Below, in pieces: positions 43,819 through 56,300 of a DNA stretch of 64,000 nt (position 1 is its first letter; each line of letters opens with the position of its first letter). The notes below the pieces were generated by a model. The model did not search any database. It had not been told where the DNA came from and worked only from the letters and a program-made list of their open reading frames with translations. Origin of the DNA: Isoetes taiwanensis. Its lineage: Eukaryota; Streptophyta; Lycopodiopsida; Isoetales; Isoetaceae. The DNA lies in assembly GCA_021234155.1 (NCBI GenBank), contig JAJEKV010000262.1, forward strand, positions 188,001 through 252,000, given 5' to 3'. The translations under genes were made by a program, and so were the position numbers.

Positions 43819-44090
43819 AAATTGGGTGCACGCCCAATTTCTAAGTGGGAACATGTATAGCGAAGAGAAATTGGGCGCCCGCCCAATTATGTCAGACGTT
43901 CAATACAACAATTACAATACAACAAATGAATTTCAATAGAATGAAGAGCATCACAAGAAAAGTTTGTATTTCATAATTTCATGATTACAAGATCCGAGAT
44001 TATAAATTTCATCTTAAATACAAAATTACACGATAGGATATTGATTCGAAAGATCGGACTGCTGAAATTGGGCGCCCGCCCAATTTCAGC
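43819..44090. repeat. Three AAATTGGGCG palindromes between convergent genes
   Basis: Copies at 43819-43840 (centre TGCA), 43868-43889 and 44061-44090. The last is the best in the window: 14-bp arms GCTGAAATTGGGCG and CGCCCAATTTCAGC around CC. It lies 26 bp beyond the likely stop codon (44118-44116) of the minus-strand gene, in the position of a 3'-end hairpin. Confidence 0.85.
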
Positions 44091-45025
44091 AACTCTCATA
44101 AGCTCCAACCTCTTTTCACGGGTCTGGAGGGTTCTCTTCCGTGTTGCCGACGTCAGTATGTTGATCCTGTTGTTGCTGGGCAGCTTGCTTTATAGCTTCC
44201 ATCCTGTTAATGAATTCTTCATTGCTCAGCATGGCACCTTGTTCACCTGTCCCTCCCTCATTTTGTGTACACATTTGGTCTCCTTATCTACATCTGTATT
44301 GCCTACCTCCCTTTGTTCTTCCTCTTGATGTTCCTCTTTATCTGGCTCCTCGTCCTGTTGACTTTGAGGTGTGTCCTTGACGAAGGATTCCTCACGCTCG
44401 TTGTCCACTATGTCATTGAATTTCGAGCTAGCCTCAATGACATCCTGCGTGTTCACAACTTGGGTACCTGCCAGCATATTAATTCTATCCTTTTTCATTC
44501 GGAAGATGGAAAGATCCTTACTTCCTATTCCTGCAGCCTTCTTAATTTGCTCTGAAAGGGATTCCTTACTTAGGCGGAGAGTGGACTGCAATTCCTGAAC
44601 TGTCTGAGCAGAGAATGGATTTGCTAACAGGGGATTCAACTCTAACTGTATAGGCTTGGAACTTGATTTCTTCTTTTTGCCCTCTGCAATTTTCTGTCTC
44701 CGCCGGGCCATCGATTTATTTTTGTCCAACATAACTTCTAGTTGATCGAAGATCTGTACTGAAGCTTCAGGAATGCAGTGTTCTCGCCCACCTCGAAGGA
44801 AGTTGCTTTGTATCCTTCGCGATAGCCCGCACGAATCAAGGAACCTCCGGAAAAGAAATCAAGAACTTTGCAACCCTCCATCATTAGTTTTGCGGACCAA
44901 ACATGCGGGTCTTGGCTTGTAGTTGATTGGGAACGAGAGGTCCGGACCCACTAGCTGCGGTCTTATCACCCCACCTAACGACACGACCAATAATGAAAGA
45001 GAAACTATTTCAGCAAAAGAAACAT

Positions 45026-45048
45026 AAATTGGGCGACCGCCCCTATTT
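45026..45048. repeat. AAATTGGGCG palindrome within the broken gene
   Basis: AAATTGGGCG then ACCGCCCCTATTT, an imperfect member lying between two coding pieces, so probably intronic. Confidence 0.75.
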
Positions 45049-46198
45049 GAGAGTATTATTCCGCGAGCACTCCTCCCCCCGCAACTTCTTCTCGATGTCC
45101 TCTGCCTCCCTTAAGGTGGTCGGGAAATTTCGAATGCATTTGTGGATGGTCACTCTACGTAAAGCATAGATTCAAGTCATCAAGTGAGGAGCCGCTGATC
45201 TCGGGCCACGCACATGACAAGGACTAGACTCAAGCTCACTTAACTTTGCTTTTAGATCCCCGACTTTGCTTTTGGATCCCCGGTAGGCTCCAATCCACAC
45301 CGACTACCACCATCTATTGTTTTCATTACGCCAAGCACTCATTCAAATGCTCGGGCTGATGAATATCGTTATCCAAGATAATTGCTGGTCCGTTAGGATA
45401 CTAATATGATCCATGAATTTTTTATACTCCTCTACCGACCATTTCTTAATGCTCCTGAAGTCACATCCAACTAGACGTGCTGACGTATTCATGACATTAA
45501 CATACATCCCTAGTGGACTGGCAGTCAGGCATTTGAAAGCCTTCGAACCCTCTTCAACTGGTCCACGGAGGTATTCGTTGACTTTTGTAATTAGAGTCTC
45601 TGGGAGATTTTCCTTCCGACTTTTTTCGACTCTCTCGTCCAAACACCGATTAATCGTTTGCAAACATCAAGCATGAGGTTCTCTGGAATATGGGATGAAA
45701 CCGCCCTCGACTTCATCCATATTTTCGACTTTTAACTTCTTCGCCTCTCTTAGATATTTCAGTAATGCACGCTCAACAATGCCAATTTTCCTTAATTCTT
45801 GCGCTCTTGTCTTCATGACATGTCTTCCTTTATAAGCCTTAGTGGCCTTGATGAACGTGGTGCCTGCCATGATCTCTCTCATTAATCTTTGCAAGTCCAT
45901 GGGATGCATAGACTTGATGGCGACAAGAATTGTTTGTGAACATCCTCGACGATCTTTGACTTCAATTGTCAGCCATTCTCATCCTTATTTCGCCCTCGTA
46001 AAATAGTTGAGCCACGAGTGCACATATTCAACTTTCTTCGTCGAAATAGGCTAAGTAATCGTAGTCTCGCATGCTCTTATTCTTCAGGGTCTGTTTTGCT
46101 ATAGCTAGCCATTCCTGCAAACAAAAGATACTGTAAGATAAGTTGAGACGACAGAAGAATTGGACGAAAATACAATATGGACGGTCATTAAGGGTATC

Positions 46199-46310
46199 AA
46201 ATTGGGTCTTGCTGTATTTGGAGTGAAATTGGCGCCCTATTCAAAGAACAATGCACGGGTGAAATTGGGCCCACTTTGATTTTTGCTAAAATTGGGCGGG
46301 CGCCGGATTT
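46199..46310. repeat. Palindrome and half sites inside an intron
   Basis: A full site at 46289-46310 (AAATTGGGCG / CGCCGGATTT) and half sites at 46199, 46225 and 46262 all lie between the donor at about 46348 and the acceptor near 46115 of the minus-strand gene, so inside a probable intron. Confidence 0.7.
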
Positions 46311-48060
46311 GGATTGCATGGAACAGGTCAATGGGGAGATAACTTACCGAGTAAGCCCCTTCGGTTGACTGACCACACTTTCCTTTCTTGGGCTTGCCAT
46401 ACAATTCCCACTGATTGCGAAGTTGCTGAACCTCCTCGAAAAAGACAGCTGCATGAATTGTCTTCACTATGATATCATTTGTTTCCTGGCTGACCTTAAC
46501 ATATTCCATTGGAGTTAGGTTTCCAGCCAGTACACGACACTTTCTCTTTGCATAAAAAAAAAATCAAATCTTTCAAATGCTTCCTCTCTGGGGCCATTCC
46601 AAAGCACAGTTCACAAGGATTTGAGCAACATTTGTAGTGTGATTTCCATTCCACGATCCGCACTGCGTTGTCCAAATCACTTTTCTCTTCCATTTAATAG
46701 CACTGCCGTTGGCCGGGTCAAATGGAACGACATCACGCACATGGTGGATGCATACGCATAGTTATGAAAGATTCGTAAAGGGTATCCACATGTTCTGCAC
46801 TGATGACCCTGCAAGTCATGTTTGCAGGGGCTTGATGCATCGGTTGAATATGTCTACGTCAATTTCGAACCCAACACCAAGTGGATAAATCCTCTCCCTA
46901 TGCTTGATGCTCAACATGGCGCTCTGAGATAATTCCACGCCTACTTTCTGTGTTAACTCCCCAAGAGAGGTCAGATATCTTTGTCACGATTGGCAATGAT
47001 CCCCCTTCTTCACTATCACTATGTGTTTCACTGTCCTCGCTTGTCCCAGATGGACTCTCGGGCGGAGTGGGATGTCTTGGTTTCTTAGAGGAGGTGCCTA
47101 CTTGTTCTTCTGCTCTTTTTTTCTTGATCAACCGAAAATCAGCAGAATGTTCAGAAGATTCTCCGGCACTATTGCTCGGATTAGAGGGTCTTGGTCTTTT
47201 TTCCATACCTCCAAGCATCACAACTGGGCGCCGGTCTTTGGGGTTTGTTGTCAAAGATGATCTCTTCTTCTTTGCAACAAAGGTTCTTTGTCAACCGCTA
47301 CGTGCTTAGACTTCTCTCGCACTTTTTACGCTTCTCCCTTTTGAAACTCCATATCGAGACCTCAACCGGGTCAGATCATTACACTTTTGGCTGGGCCTTC
47401 CCATGATATTCTCAGTATACAAGCCCTTCGACCTGGTGCGCTTGTGATCAAGAATCCATTGCCTCAATGTAGAAGCCGTCTATAACATCTCCACGCTTCC
47501 TAATCCCGGATCTTTCTAAGCTCAGATGAGTCGAAGCCGCCAACCCTTTTTGGCAGCAGAGTTTTGATTTTCGGTAATGCTTGATGACATAAGTTGGGGT
47601 CATAATTGGCAAGTGGCAGCTGAATGCATGAAGCACTTGTCCAATACGTCTTCCACATAAACTTCTAACTTCGCCCGGTGCCTTAGCGGCTTACCCGGAT
47701 ATCAATTGCTATCCCAGCATTGCTTGTCTTTTTTGTTCCTGGCACGACAAAGTATAAACATAAATCCTTGAGATGGTTTGTGCTCGACTTAGGATTTACG
47801 TTTCCTATTTCAATGCACCACGTGTATTGGTCAGCAACAGATGTTATTTCCTCCGGAACTACTTCAATCCCTTGGAATGTATATTCCTGTTCTGTCTCTT
47901 TCGCAGCAGCAATAGCCTGCGATATCCCAGGACCATAGGCGGGCATCGCAGGCGATCTGTTTTGTTCTTGCCATTACTCCTGCATTGCATCAAACAAGAA
48001 TTAAGTACTGCTTACTGAAAGTACCATGAAGTATAATTTGACAGACAGTATTATAGTAAA

Positions 48061-50029
48061 CTAGTAATGGTGCCCAGCGTTGCTGGGCAAATATTGGGAA
48101 CATTTGTGGATGGAAACCTATTCAGCTCAGACTCATTTTTATACATCTAATATAATAGAAACCAAGTCCATCATTGCTAGGCTATAAGAGGTTTTGTGCA
48201 TTTGATAACCTTCCCTTTGCTCTATCCGCATATCCTTTTTTCCTCATTTTCTTACACACTTTTAGTTTTCCCTTTTCTTATTTTCCCTGCACATTTACTT
48301 TTCTCCTTCTCTCTCTTTTTTTTACCCTCTTCTCCCTCCTCTTTTTTCTTCCTTTTCTCCTTCTCATTTTTCCCTTTCCTTTCCTTTTTTTTTTTTGGCT
48401 TTTTTTCCTTCCCTTTTCACCTTTCTCCACCCTTCCCATTTTCTCATGCTCTTTTTCCCTTTCCTTTTCCCATTCCTTTTGCTTTTCTCTTTTCCTTCCC
48501 TTTTCTCATGCCCTTTTTGCATTCCCTTTTCCCCACCCTTTTTTTTAATGTTTTTCTTCCTCTCCTCACCCTCTTCTTCTTTATCTCATGTCTCTTTTTT
48601 CCCATTTTCTTCTTCCTTTTTTCTCATGCCTTTTTTCCTTTCCTTCCCCCCTTTCCGCCTCTATTTTTCCTTTTCCTTTTCCTTCTTTTTTCATCATTTC
48701 CCCACCCTTTCCATTTTTCCCGTGCCCTTTTCCTCTTTCCTTCCCCCTTTCCCTTTCCCTTTCCCTTTCCTTTTTCCTTTTCCCTTTTTCCCATGTATTT
48801 TTCCATTCTTTTTTTTTTTCTTTTTTTTTTACTTGCCTTTTCTTCCGCCTTTCCTTACCCTCTTCCCCTTTTCCCATCCCTATTGCCCTTTTTACTTTTT
48901 CTTTTCCCTTTTCCCATGCTCTTTTTCCTTTTTATTTTTTACCCTTCTCCTCACCCTTTCCCTCTTCCAATTTTTTAAGATTGCCCTTTTCCCTTCCTCT
49001 TTTCCATTTCCCTCCTTATTCCTCGTGTTTTTTTTTTCTTTCCCCTTTCCCTTTTCGCCTCCTATTTTCTTTTTCCTTTTCCTTCTTTTTTTCATCCTTT
49101 TCTCTTTTTCCATGCCCATTTCCTCTTTCCTTTCCACCCTTTTTTTCCCTTCTCTCTTTTTCTTTCCATTTTCCCACACCTTTTTCCATTCCATTTTTCC
49201 ACCTTTTTCACATGCCCTTTTTCCTCCTTTTCCCACCCTCTTCCCCTTTTCCCTTTTCCTCTTTTTCTATTCCATGTTTTCTGTTCTCTTTTTGCTTTTC
49301 CCTTTTCCCTTTTCCCTTTTTCCATCTCTTTTTCCCTTTCTTTTTTTCCTTTCCTCACCCTTTTCCTCTTCTCGTGCCACTTTCTCCTTCCTCTCTCATT
49401 TCCCTCTCCCTTTTCCTCGTGCCCTTTTCCCTTTTTCGCCTCCTTTTTCCTTCCCTTTCTATTTTTCCATGCCCTTTTTTCCCTCTCTCCACCATTCTTA
49501 TCTTCCCCTTTTTCCCTTCCGTCACCCTTTTCGTCTTCACATTTTTTTCGTTGCCCCTTTTTTCTTCCTTTTCCTCCTTTCCCCTTTTCTTTTCCCTTAT
49601 TTTGTCCTCACCCTTTTCCTTTTCATAGTGTCTTTTTTTCCTTCCTTTTTCTCCCTTTCTTTTTCTTTCCCTTTTTCGTGCTCTTTTCCCTTTCCTTTTT
49701 CCTTCTCCGTCTTTCCCTTTCCCCCTTTTCCTTTTCATAGTGTCTTTTTTCCTTCCTTTTTTCTCCCTTTCTTTTCTTTCCCTTTTTAGGTGCTCTTTTC
49801 CCTTTCCTTTTTCCTTCTCGTCTTTCCCTTTTTGCAGTGCCCTTTTTTGCCTCTCACTTTTGCTTTTTTCTCACGCCATTTTCCCTTTCCTCTTAAGAGA
49901 TCGAGCATAGCCAAATCATGGTGGTGGGAAGTTGTGCGATAAATCCGACCTTCAAATGCTATCGACGATCTCAACTATCTAAATTAGGGTTTGATGCAAG
50001 ACATACGCTAAAAACTTTATAATATAAGA
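48061..50029 (-). mobile_element. Helitron H4, non-autonomous
   Basis: 3' hairpin and CTAG at 48064-48061 (host A at 48060). 5' TCTTATATTATAAAG at 50029 (host T at 50030). Nearly the whole interior is a polypyrimidine tract. Joining the flanks recreates an AAATTGGG-G-CCCAATTT palindrome, so it inserted into a member of that family. Confidence 0.9.
48190..49890. repeat. 1.7-kb polypyrimidine tract, degenerate minisatellite
   Basis: The plus strand is almost only C and T. Interruptions are mostly CATGCCC or CGTGCCC every 60-100 bp, giving an irregular unit that starts CATGCCCTTTTCC. A ~115-bp unit at about 49612-49727 is repeated at 49728-49840 with few changes (marker CATAGTGTC), so the array still expands locally. 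ORFs of up to 464 codons here are by-products of composition. Confidence 0.95.
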
Positions 50030-50271
50030 TTGGGGCCCAATTTTACACAAAGGGAGGAAGATGTCCAGAACCCATGGGCATACACGAGAAAAATTGGGCG
50101 CCCGCCCAATATAGTTGTCTTGAAGTAGATTGGAATGGTCGAGGGAGGGGGGGGAGAGGCATGTCATTGTGAAGGTGGGCGTCCCCAATATAGTTGTCTT
50201 GAAGTACATTTGAATGGTTGAGGGGGCGGGGAAAGGCATTTCGTGTGAAATTGGCGTCCACCCAATTTCAC
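50030..50271. repeat. Palindromes and a ~95-bp tandem repeat right of H4
   Basis: AAATTGGGCG-type sites at 50091-50110 and 50245-50271 (arms GTGAAATTGG / CCCAATTTCAC). A unit containing AATATAGTTGTCTTGAAGTA occurs at about 50107 and 50178, each followed by a G-rich run. Confidence 0.75.
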
Positions 50272-51378
50272 AATGAAATGCCTTGCCACTAACTCACAAG
50301 ATCGTCACCCGGTGTAGAAATGCCGCATGCCAGACGCTGTGAGAGTTTTTTACGCTTTTTTACGACGATACCTCTTAACGATACTTTAAATTTAACGTGC
50401 CTAAAAAATTCAAGACGTTAAAAGTTGAAGATGCAGTGCGCACCGCACTTTAAAAAACGCATCGGTACCTTAAAAAACCCTTGAAAAACTTAAAAACCTT
50501 TAAAAAGCGTAAAACCTTTAAAACGTGACAGTACCTCAAAAACGTGAAGCGTACTTCAAAAAAAAATGATCGTGAGAATTCATAAAACCATTCGTGCGTC
50601 TTTATGACGCCGGTCCGAGACGGTAATTACCTAGAAGGTACCAGACTGGCGACGTGAATCCCACATCGATCGTCACCCGCTAAGAGTCGTGTTTTAATAA
50701 TTGAAATAGGAAGCCTATTATTTTGCGGCGGGAAGAAAGGTGAGATCTTCGGCTTTCTACCAAAGCACCTGTTAGGTTAGGTGGATCGACTATCAGGCAC
50801 ATTACATGCTGAAACCAACGACTATGGAGGTGGCACACGACCTTCTCAAATAGTTTATTAGGTGGATTAGAAGGAAAGAATAGAGAGGGATTAGAAGGAA
50901 AAACAATTCATTATTACAGTAACTGTATGACAGACCCAGAATGAAGAGGAAGATAGAATAGATGTTATGACAGAATAAATAAAAACAGTGTCCTCGGAAG
51001 CATTATTAAAGAATACATCGACAGTGACAGCAACCCGGCAGTGATGCAAGCATTACCTTTGCTTCCTTTCGTCGGACGACTTTCCATCAGCAGGCATGTC
51101 GTGAAGATGTGGAAGGGCGCCTTGTCCTAAGATATGTTGAAAATGCGTCTATTCAGAATAAACTATATTTATAAGGCAGGCATGCACCGAGGTTGCACAG
51201 TATGAGGACAAGTGTCAAATTCCGTTCATAATGGACTGTTGTAGTCCATAAATAATGGGCAGGCGCCGTTGTAGATGGTGATGGTCGGTTTGTACAGCAG
51301 TAGAGTTGCAGTTTTTCTGTGAGTTTGTTGTGGAGTGTCGAGGTATCGCTGTCTCTTTGGGGCAGTTCTCCTTCCTCC
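50272..51378. other. Unassigned DNA, possibly retrotransposon-derived
   Basis: No gene. A 50340-50570 block is rich in AAAACC/TTAAAAA and CGT words. A TATA-like CTATATTTATAAGGCAGGC at 51166-51184 (plus strand) looks like a promoter, perhaps of an LTR, but I could not find LTR edges. Confidence 0.35.
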
Positions 51379-52135
51379 TCACTTGCTTTGTAACATTACC
51401 ATTCTTTTAATACTAGGTCGGATGAAACCTAGGTTTAGTAGCTCCTGAAGTTGCTTTTTAAGTTCTGGCAATTCTGGAGGACTCATACGGTACGGGGCCT
51501 TGCTGGTAGGCTTGGTACCTGGCTCTAAAGCTATTTCACATTCCACCCCTCTAAAAGGAGGAAGCTTCTGAATGTTATCTAGAAAAAGGTCACCAAATTC
51601 CCGGAGAAGATGAGCAATCCCTTCTGGCAAGGTCTCGATTACTTGCTTCTGTTTAGCATCTGACTCTAGGGACGCAAGGGAAATGATGCAGAGGAGCTTT
51701 TCCTTGCGTATAGCTTTATCTAACTGTCTGATGGACATAGACTGCATGATAGGGTTGAAGGGTTCACCTTTAATAGTCACGCGGGCTCCATTAGCTGCGT
51801 TGAAGGTAACTTCCCTCTTCTTGCAGTCTATGTTGGCTTTTGCGGATGCCAAGAATTCCATACCAACAATGAGGTCATATTTGCCAATGTCCATCAACTC
51901 CGCACCCAAAGCCACTGGTGCGCCTGGCAACTGCATCTTAAGATTGATGCGACGACCATGAGTATGCCTGGCCTTACCATTGGCTAGAGTGACAGGCCTT
52001 GGTTGAGACTTTAATGTTTCAAGCTGTAAAACCTGAGCCATCCGGAGGGGAAGCAAAATTATGTGTACTTCCCGTATCCATAAGAATCACAAAAGGCTTA
52101 CTGTCTACTTGACCTATGGTGGAAATGACAGCAGG
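51379..52135 (-). pseudogene. Ty3 protease and start of reverse transcriptase
   Basis: From the right the minus strand reads PAVISTIGQVDSKPF and VILMDTGSTHNFA, the retropepsin active site. After a frameshift at about 52055 the second half of the protease follows (YDLIVGMEFLASAKANIDC). Then a linker and the first RT block PPFRGVECEIALEPGTKP and LLNLGFIRPS end abruptly near 51418. The rest of pol is missing. Together with the gag piece it is one truncated element. Confidence 0.88.
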
Positions 52136-53059
52136 CTAACTTTCGGCATTGCCGGTTTCTATAGCTGCAAGGATATGAGACGCACCGTGAATGTACTCGG
52201 GAGCCTCGTCCTCGACAGGTAGGGTTGACTCCAGATCGTCCCAATCGAGGTCAGCCATGGCCAGCTGGGCAGTCTGCGTAACATAAGGACAATTGTGCAT
52301 AAAGTGCCCAGGTCGCATACACCTGTAACATGCCTTATCCCGGCGGAGCTGTTCGCGGGCCTCCTTAGGAATTGACTGTAAGAGATTCCGTACCTCCTTA
52401 CCGACATTACTCTGTTTGTCCGCGGTAGTGAAGGTAACTTTCTTTTCCGGGCGGCCATAGGAATTCTGCTGAGAGGGACCCGGGCTTGGCGACCGAGGTT
52501 TATACGGTGTGGATGGCCGGGGCTGCGAGTATGGAGCAGGACGCGGGTACTGGTTTCTTGGTGTGTCCTCCTCGAGGCTCAATGCCTTAGCTTCAGCCTC
52601 CACAACTGATTTTGGGTCTATGGCTTTAACCATCCGTTTGATTGATGGGGCCAACCCTTCAATATAACCCTCTACGGCTCTCTTTTCATTCATTCCTGGA
52701 ACATACAGCCTCAAGCACATAAACTCATCAGTGTAAGCCTGAACCGACATACCCTTTTGCTCCAACCTATAGAAGGTCTGAATCTGCTGGCATTTGTGCG
52801 CACGAGGCACATAATGCGACTTGAACGCCTTGGCAAACTTGCTGAAGTTGCATCCGCTCCTGTCCAGATGCTTAGCCCTGGCATAGCCCTTCCACCAAAT
52901 ACGGGCAGCTCCTGTAAGGTTGGTGGTGGCAACCTTTCCTGTATCCTTCTCTGTCATTCCATAAGACTTCCCAAACTCCTTCATTTCATCCAACCAGGAT
53001 TCGGCATTTAGCCCGCCTCTGGATTTCCCATCAAACTGGGCCAATTTCCTATTCTTCCA
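52136..53059 (-). pseudogene. Ty3 gag, N-terminus cut by Helitron H6
   Basis: A continuous frame of more than 300 codons. It has a capsid-type retrotransposon gag region (WLDEMKEFGKSYG, ARIWWKGYARAKHLDRSGC, YRLEQKGMSVQAYTDEF), a proline-rich linker and one zinc knuckle CYRCMRPGHFMHNC (Cys/His positions C239, C242, H247, C252 counted from the first MAQFDGK residue). It ends in a stop at 52136. The apparent start is a TTG; the frame continues upstream (WKNRKLAQFDG) to the H6 insertion at 53059, so the true N-terminus is displaced beyond H6. Gag packages the element RNA. Confidence 0.85.
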
Positions 53060-53342
53060 CTAGTTATGGTGCCCAGCGTTGCTGGGCTAAAGTTGGTAAC
53101 ATGTAAATGAGCTTACTGAATTGAATTTCGACTTGCATATGTGTTGCTAGTCTATAAAGGTCTTGTGTGCGTTATATTTTTTAGATTAGGTGCAACACCT
53201 TTCCATTTAGATTTCAATTAAACTATGATATTAGGTATTGAGTGATAAAGATTGGGTCATTCAAGAGTTGAGGAAGGAAGGAAGGAAGGAAGCTTATTTT
53301 ATCGTCCGGTGAGGGCCACCTTCAATGATTTTAATAATAAAA

Positions 53343-56300
53343 CTAGTAACAGTGCCCAGCGTTGCTGGGCATAAGTTCAACCTGTAAATGTTTTGGCTGC
53401 AATAAAAAACAAAATGTGCAGTAATAGTCTAACTTTTGTAACTTCTTATTATAACAAAAACTTTTTAAAGCTTTAACAACATTTTAAATGAAACCTAGCT
53501 CCTTCATGTTAGATAATATTGCATTTCGTATCTTTTTGAGGTTTGAGGTTTGAGGTTTTTCTACCCTTGTTTACCTAGGCAAAATTGAAAACCGATTAAT
53601 GACAGACCTGTTAATGGTCCCACTATTTTGCAACTGGCATTCTGCTCTATACTAATGTCAATGAACTTGTTGTTAGCTCCTCCACGTTGTAAGAGGCCAA
53701 CGTTTTTATTACGTAATGCCACACCCATCTCCCACTTATTGACTTAGCACAATGTTATGTTTTGAGACATATTGAGGGTTGAAACATATTGACATTACGA
53801 CTTAACATTTTCACTTATGCTAGCATTAATTGTGTTAGCATAATGTGACTGGGTTGAGACATATTGAGGGTTGAAACATATTGACATTATGACTTAACAT
53901 TTGCACTTATGCTAGCATTAATTGTATTATCATAATGACCGAAGACAATAGAAATCTCTATAAATCTTATATCGAATGCAATGGTCTCATCAAAAATGTC
54001 AAATGTGAAATGAATGCCAATTTTGCCCTTGTACAATTATGATTCCAACTATGTTTCATGAGGTGTGCGTTGTTGTCCTATTCAACAATCTTGTTGTCCT
54101 ATTCAACAATTTTAAAAAACCAAGCCTAGTTGTGTTTATGTAAGGGGCAACCCCTTATACATTAATACAAATCTCACACAATAGTCACTCATAGTCTACC
54201 AATTTTGCAAGCATCGTTCATGGTTCACACAATCTAGGATATAAACTTAAGCATTATAAATCCCAACTTTCTTGAGGTGGTCTCTTCATGTAAGGCTAAA
54301 CGTAGTCATCACTTGCGGCCGGTCTGATGATCACATGGGCAAAATTTGTTATCTTGATTGCATAAAGTACATCAACATTTATTGGAAACAAAAATGCAGA
54401 ACAACATGAGCCTTAGTGGTGGAAGGCCCTTCAACTCCCCAACATTTTCATACCCCTTTAAGTAGCCATAGCATCTAAGAGGGTTAACAATTGGGCTAGA
54501 TCTTAAATTTATCAGGTTTTTCTTATACCATAGCCACCTTTAACACTTAGCGGATGTTCTATATTGCCCTATATTGCCTGTCGGCCCCGCAAGTGACGTT
54601 TGCCTTTATTCCCTCTTCTTTTTAGTTTTCTTTTCTTTCTCCCTTATCAAAATCCGTCCATCTAACATATTCTCTTGCTAAATTGTGCCATCTGTTTTAG
54701 TTTGAAATAGAGCATTTGTTTTCCTTGATCTGGGTTTTACCCAATACTGAACATAAGAATGGTCAGCTTACTTAATCTATTTGCACAATAACCAGCCTAA
54801 TAACCAACAGTTGTTTTCAGTTATGTCTCCATCATTCATTGTTTGAATGATTGCTTGAAGGAGGTAAATCCCACATCCTTTTTTCTTTTTGTTCGGCATA
54901 TCAGGAGCAGAATATATTGGAGCTTACAACAGCTGAATCATCAATCACACCGGGCTCTTTAGAATATCAAGCCATTTCATCAAGCATAAATTTGATAGAG
55001 TTGGGGAAAAAGCATGAATTCTGCGGCAAGTAATAGCCCAATCTATGTAAATCTGTAGCATGATATGTGTCTTCCTCAGAACAATTAAGAGAACACAGAG
55101 CTCGGCCAAAAGGGCTCCTCCATGTTCTAGTAACCAGCAATTGAATTTGAAAGTCTTTTTCATCTAACAAAGATTTGATGTACAGGTGCTCCAAATTAAC
55201 AACATAACATAACGAAATTTAAGTACTAAAAACTATACCTTCAAGCAGAGGGTTCTTTGATGCCTATTCGCAACGTTTTGTGCCAAGCAGAATCCATGCA
55301 AGAACAAAGAGAGGGAATAGACACCTAAGCAGTAATTCCATACAACCTTGGTGTTGCAGATGCTGCCATCTGCTACATACTACAGGCTTTGAAGCATTTA
55401 CTCTGCTTCTCTATTTAAGATGTTTGTGGACAAATCTGATCAACCTAGCCATGCAAAGAGACAAAATTAAAACACAATATGCCATATTTAAGACAGGCAC
55501 ATTCACAGTTAATGAGCATGAATTCTAAAGGATAGAAATTTGATCGCGGCTTACCTCACACTCCGGCTTGGCGAAGAGTATTAGATAGATGTTCCCTCGC
55601 TTTCTGTCTGAGAAAGCAAGCAAACACAAAGAGAAATAAATCTATCTGCGAATCGCTTGAAACATTATAAATTGTCGTATTGTGCCAAGGAACCGGGCTA
55701 TCGTGAAATTTGGAACCCGCAAGCATACAAAAACATTGAGCATACGAAAAATACAAAAAAGTGAATAGATGAGAAATGAAAAAAAAAAAGCACCTCGCGA
55801 CATTATTGGGGGCATGATCGGTATACTTGGAACCCCTATCTCGCTAGCAAGCATCTAACTCCCTGCGACGCGGTTGCGGCGCGGATCGAAGATGCAAAGG
55901 CGGTTGGTTGCATATGCAATCGCCCTACGACTCCAACGGACGTGCCTCCTTGGCCGACCTCTCGATTTGCCTTTGCCATGGTTTTGGATGGCTTCAAGCC
56001 TACTTCTGTGAAACACTTAGATGTAACCAAATTTACTTCAATCGACCCTTTGTGATTCCACCATATCCATATCAAACCTATCCCTGCCATCCAGCAACGC
56101 GAGATTGCTATGCATGCCTTGCAAGCTTCAAAGACATGCTTTGCGGTGCGGATTGATCCCGAGAGCAAACCCGGCGCAGATCCCCCCGAATTCATCTATA
56201 CAAATAGGCGTCATGGGCATCCATCGACATAAAACCGCTCAGGTGCCCGCCATAGCCATCATCGAGAACTGAAGATGAGATGCAAAAATCATACCGAAAC

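Larger units (their letters stand above)
44116..47946 (-). pseudogene. Large broken multi-exon coding region, unidentified
   Basis: Minus-strand pieces in order: 47946-47694 (QEYTFQGIEVVPEEITSVAD, ending at donor GTAAGC), 47254-46898 (Ser/Pro/Glu-rich, nuclear-type basic patches), 46700-46510 with Cys cluster KSHYKCCSNPCELCFG, and 46509-46349 ending at consensus donor TACTCG|GTAAGTTA. Then comes an acceptor TTTGTTTGCAG before EWLAIAKQTLKNKSMRDYDY (about 46110), then 45950-45343 with one in-frame TGA (about 45664), and a last piece 44732-44116 (lysine-rich, then acidic, Gln-rich tail ending NPPDP). Frameshifts occur at the A10 run (46554-46563) and near 44240, 46020 and 46850. It may be more than one gene. 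No domain recognised. Confidence 0.5.

Noticed and set aside
48174-49789. ORFs of 124-464 codons on both strands
   Set aside because: They consist of Phe/Ser/Pro/Leu or Lys/Glu/Gly/Arg strings forced by the polypyrimidine tract, overlap in all frames and lack any domain.
41926-50271. Integrated large DNA virus origin for the unidentified cluster
   Set aside because: Hairpins at gene 3' ends recall some giant viruses, but no hallmark gene is visible and the large gene has spliceosomal introns. Left as unidentified.
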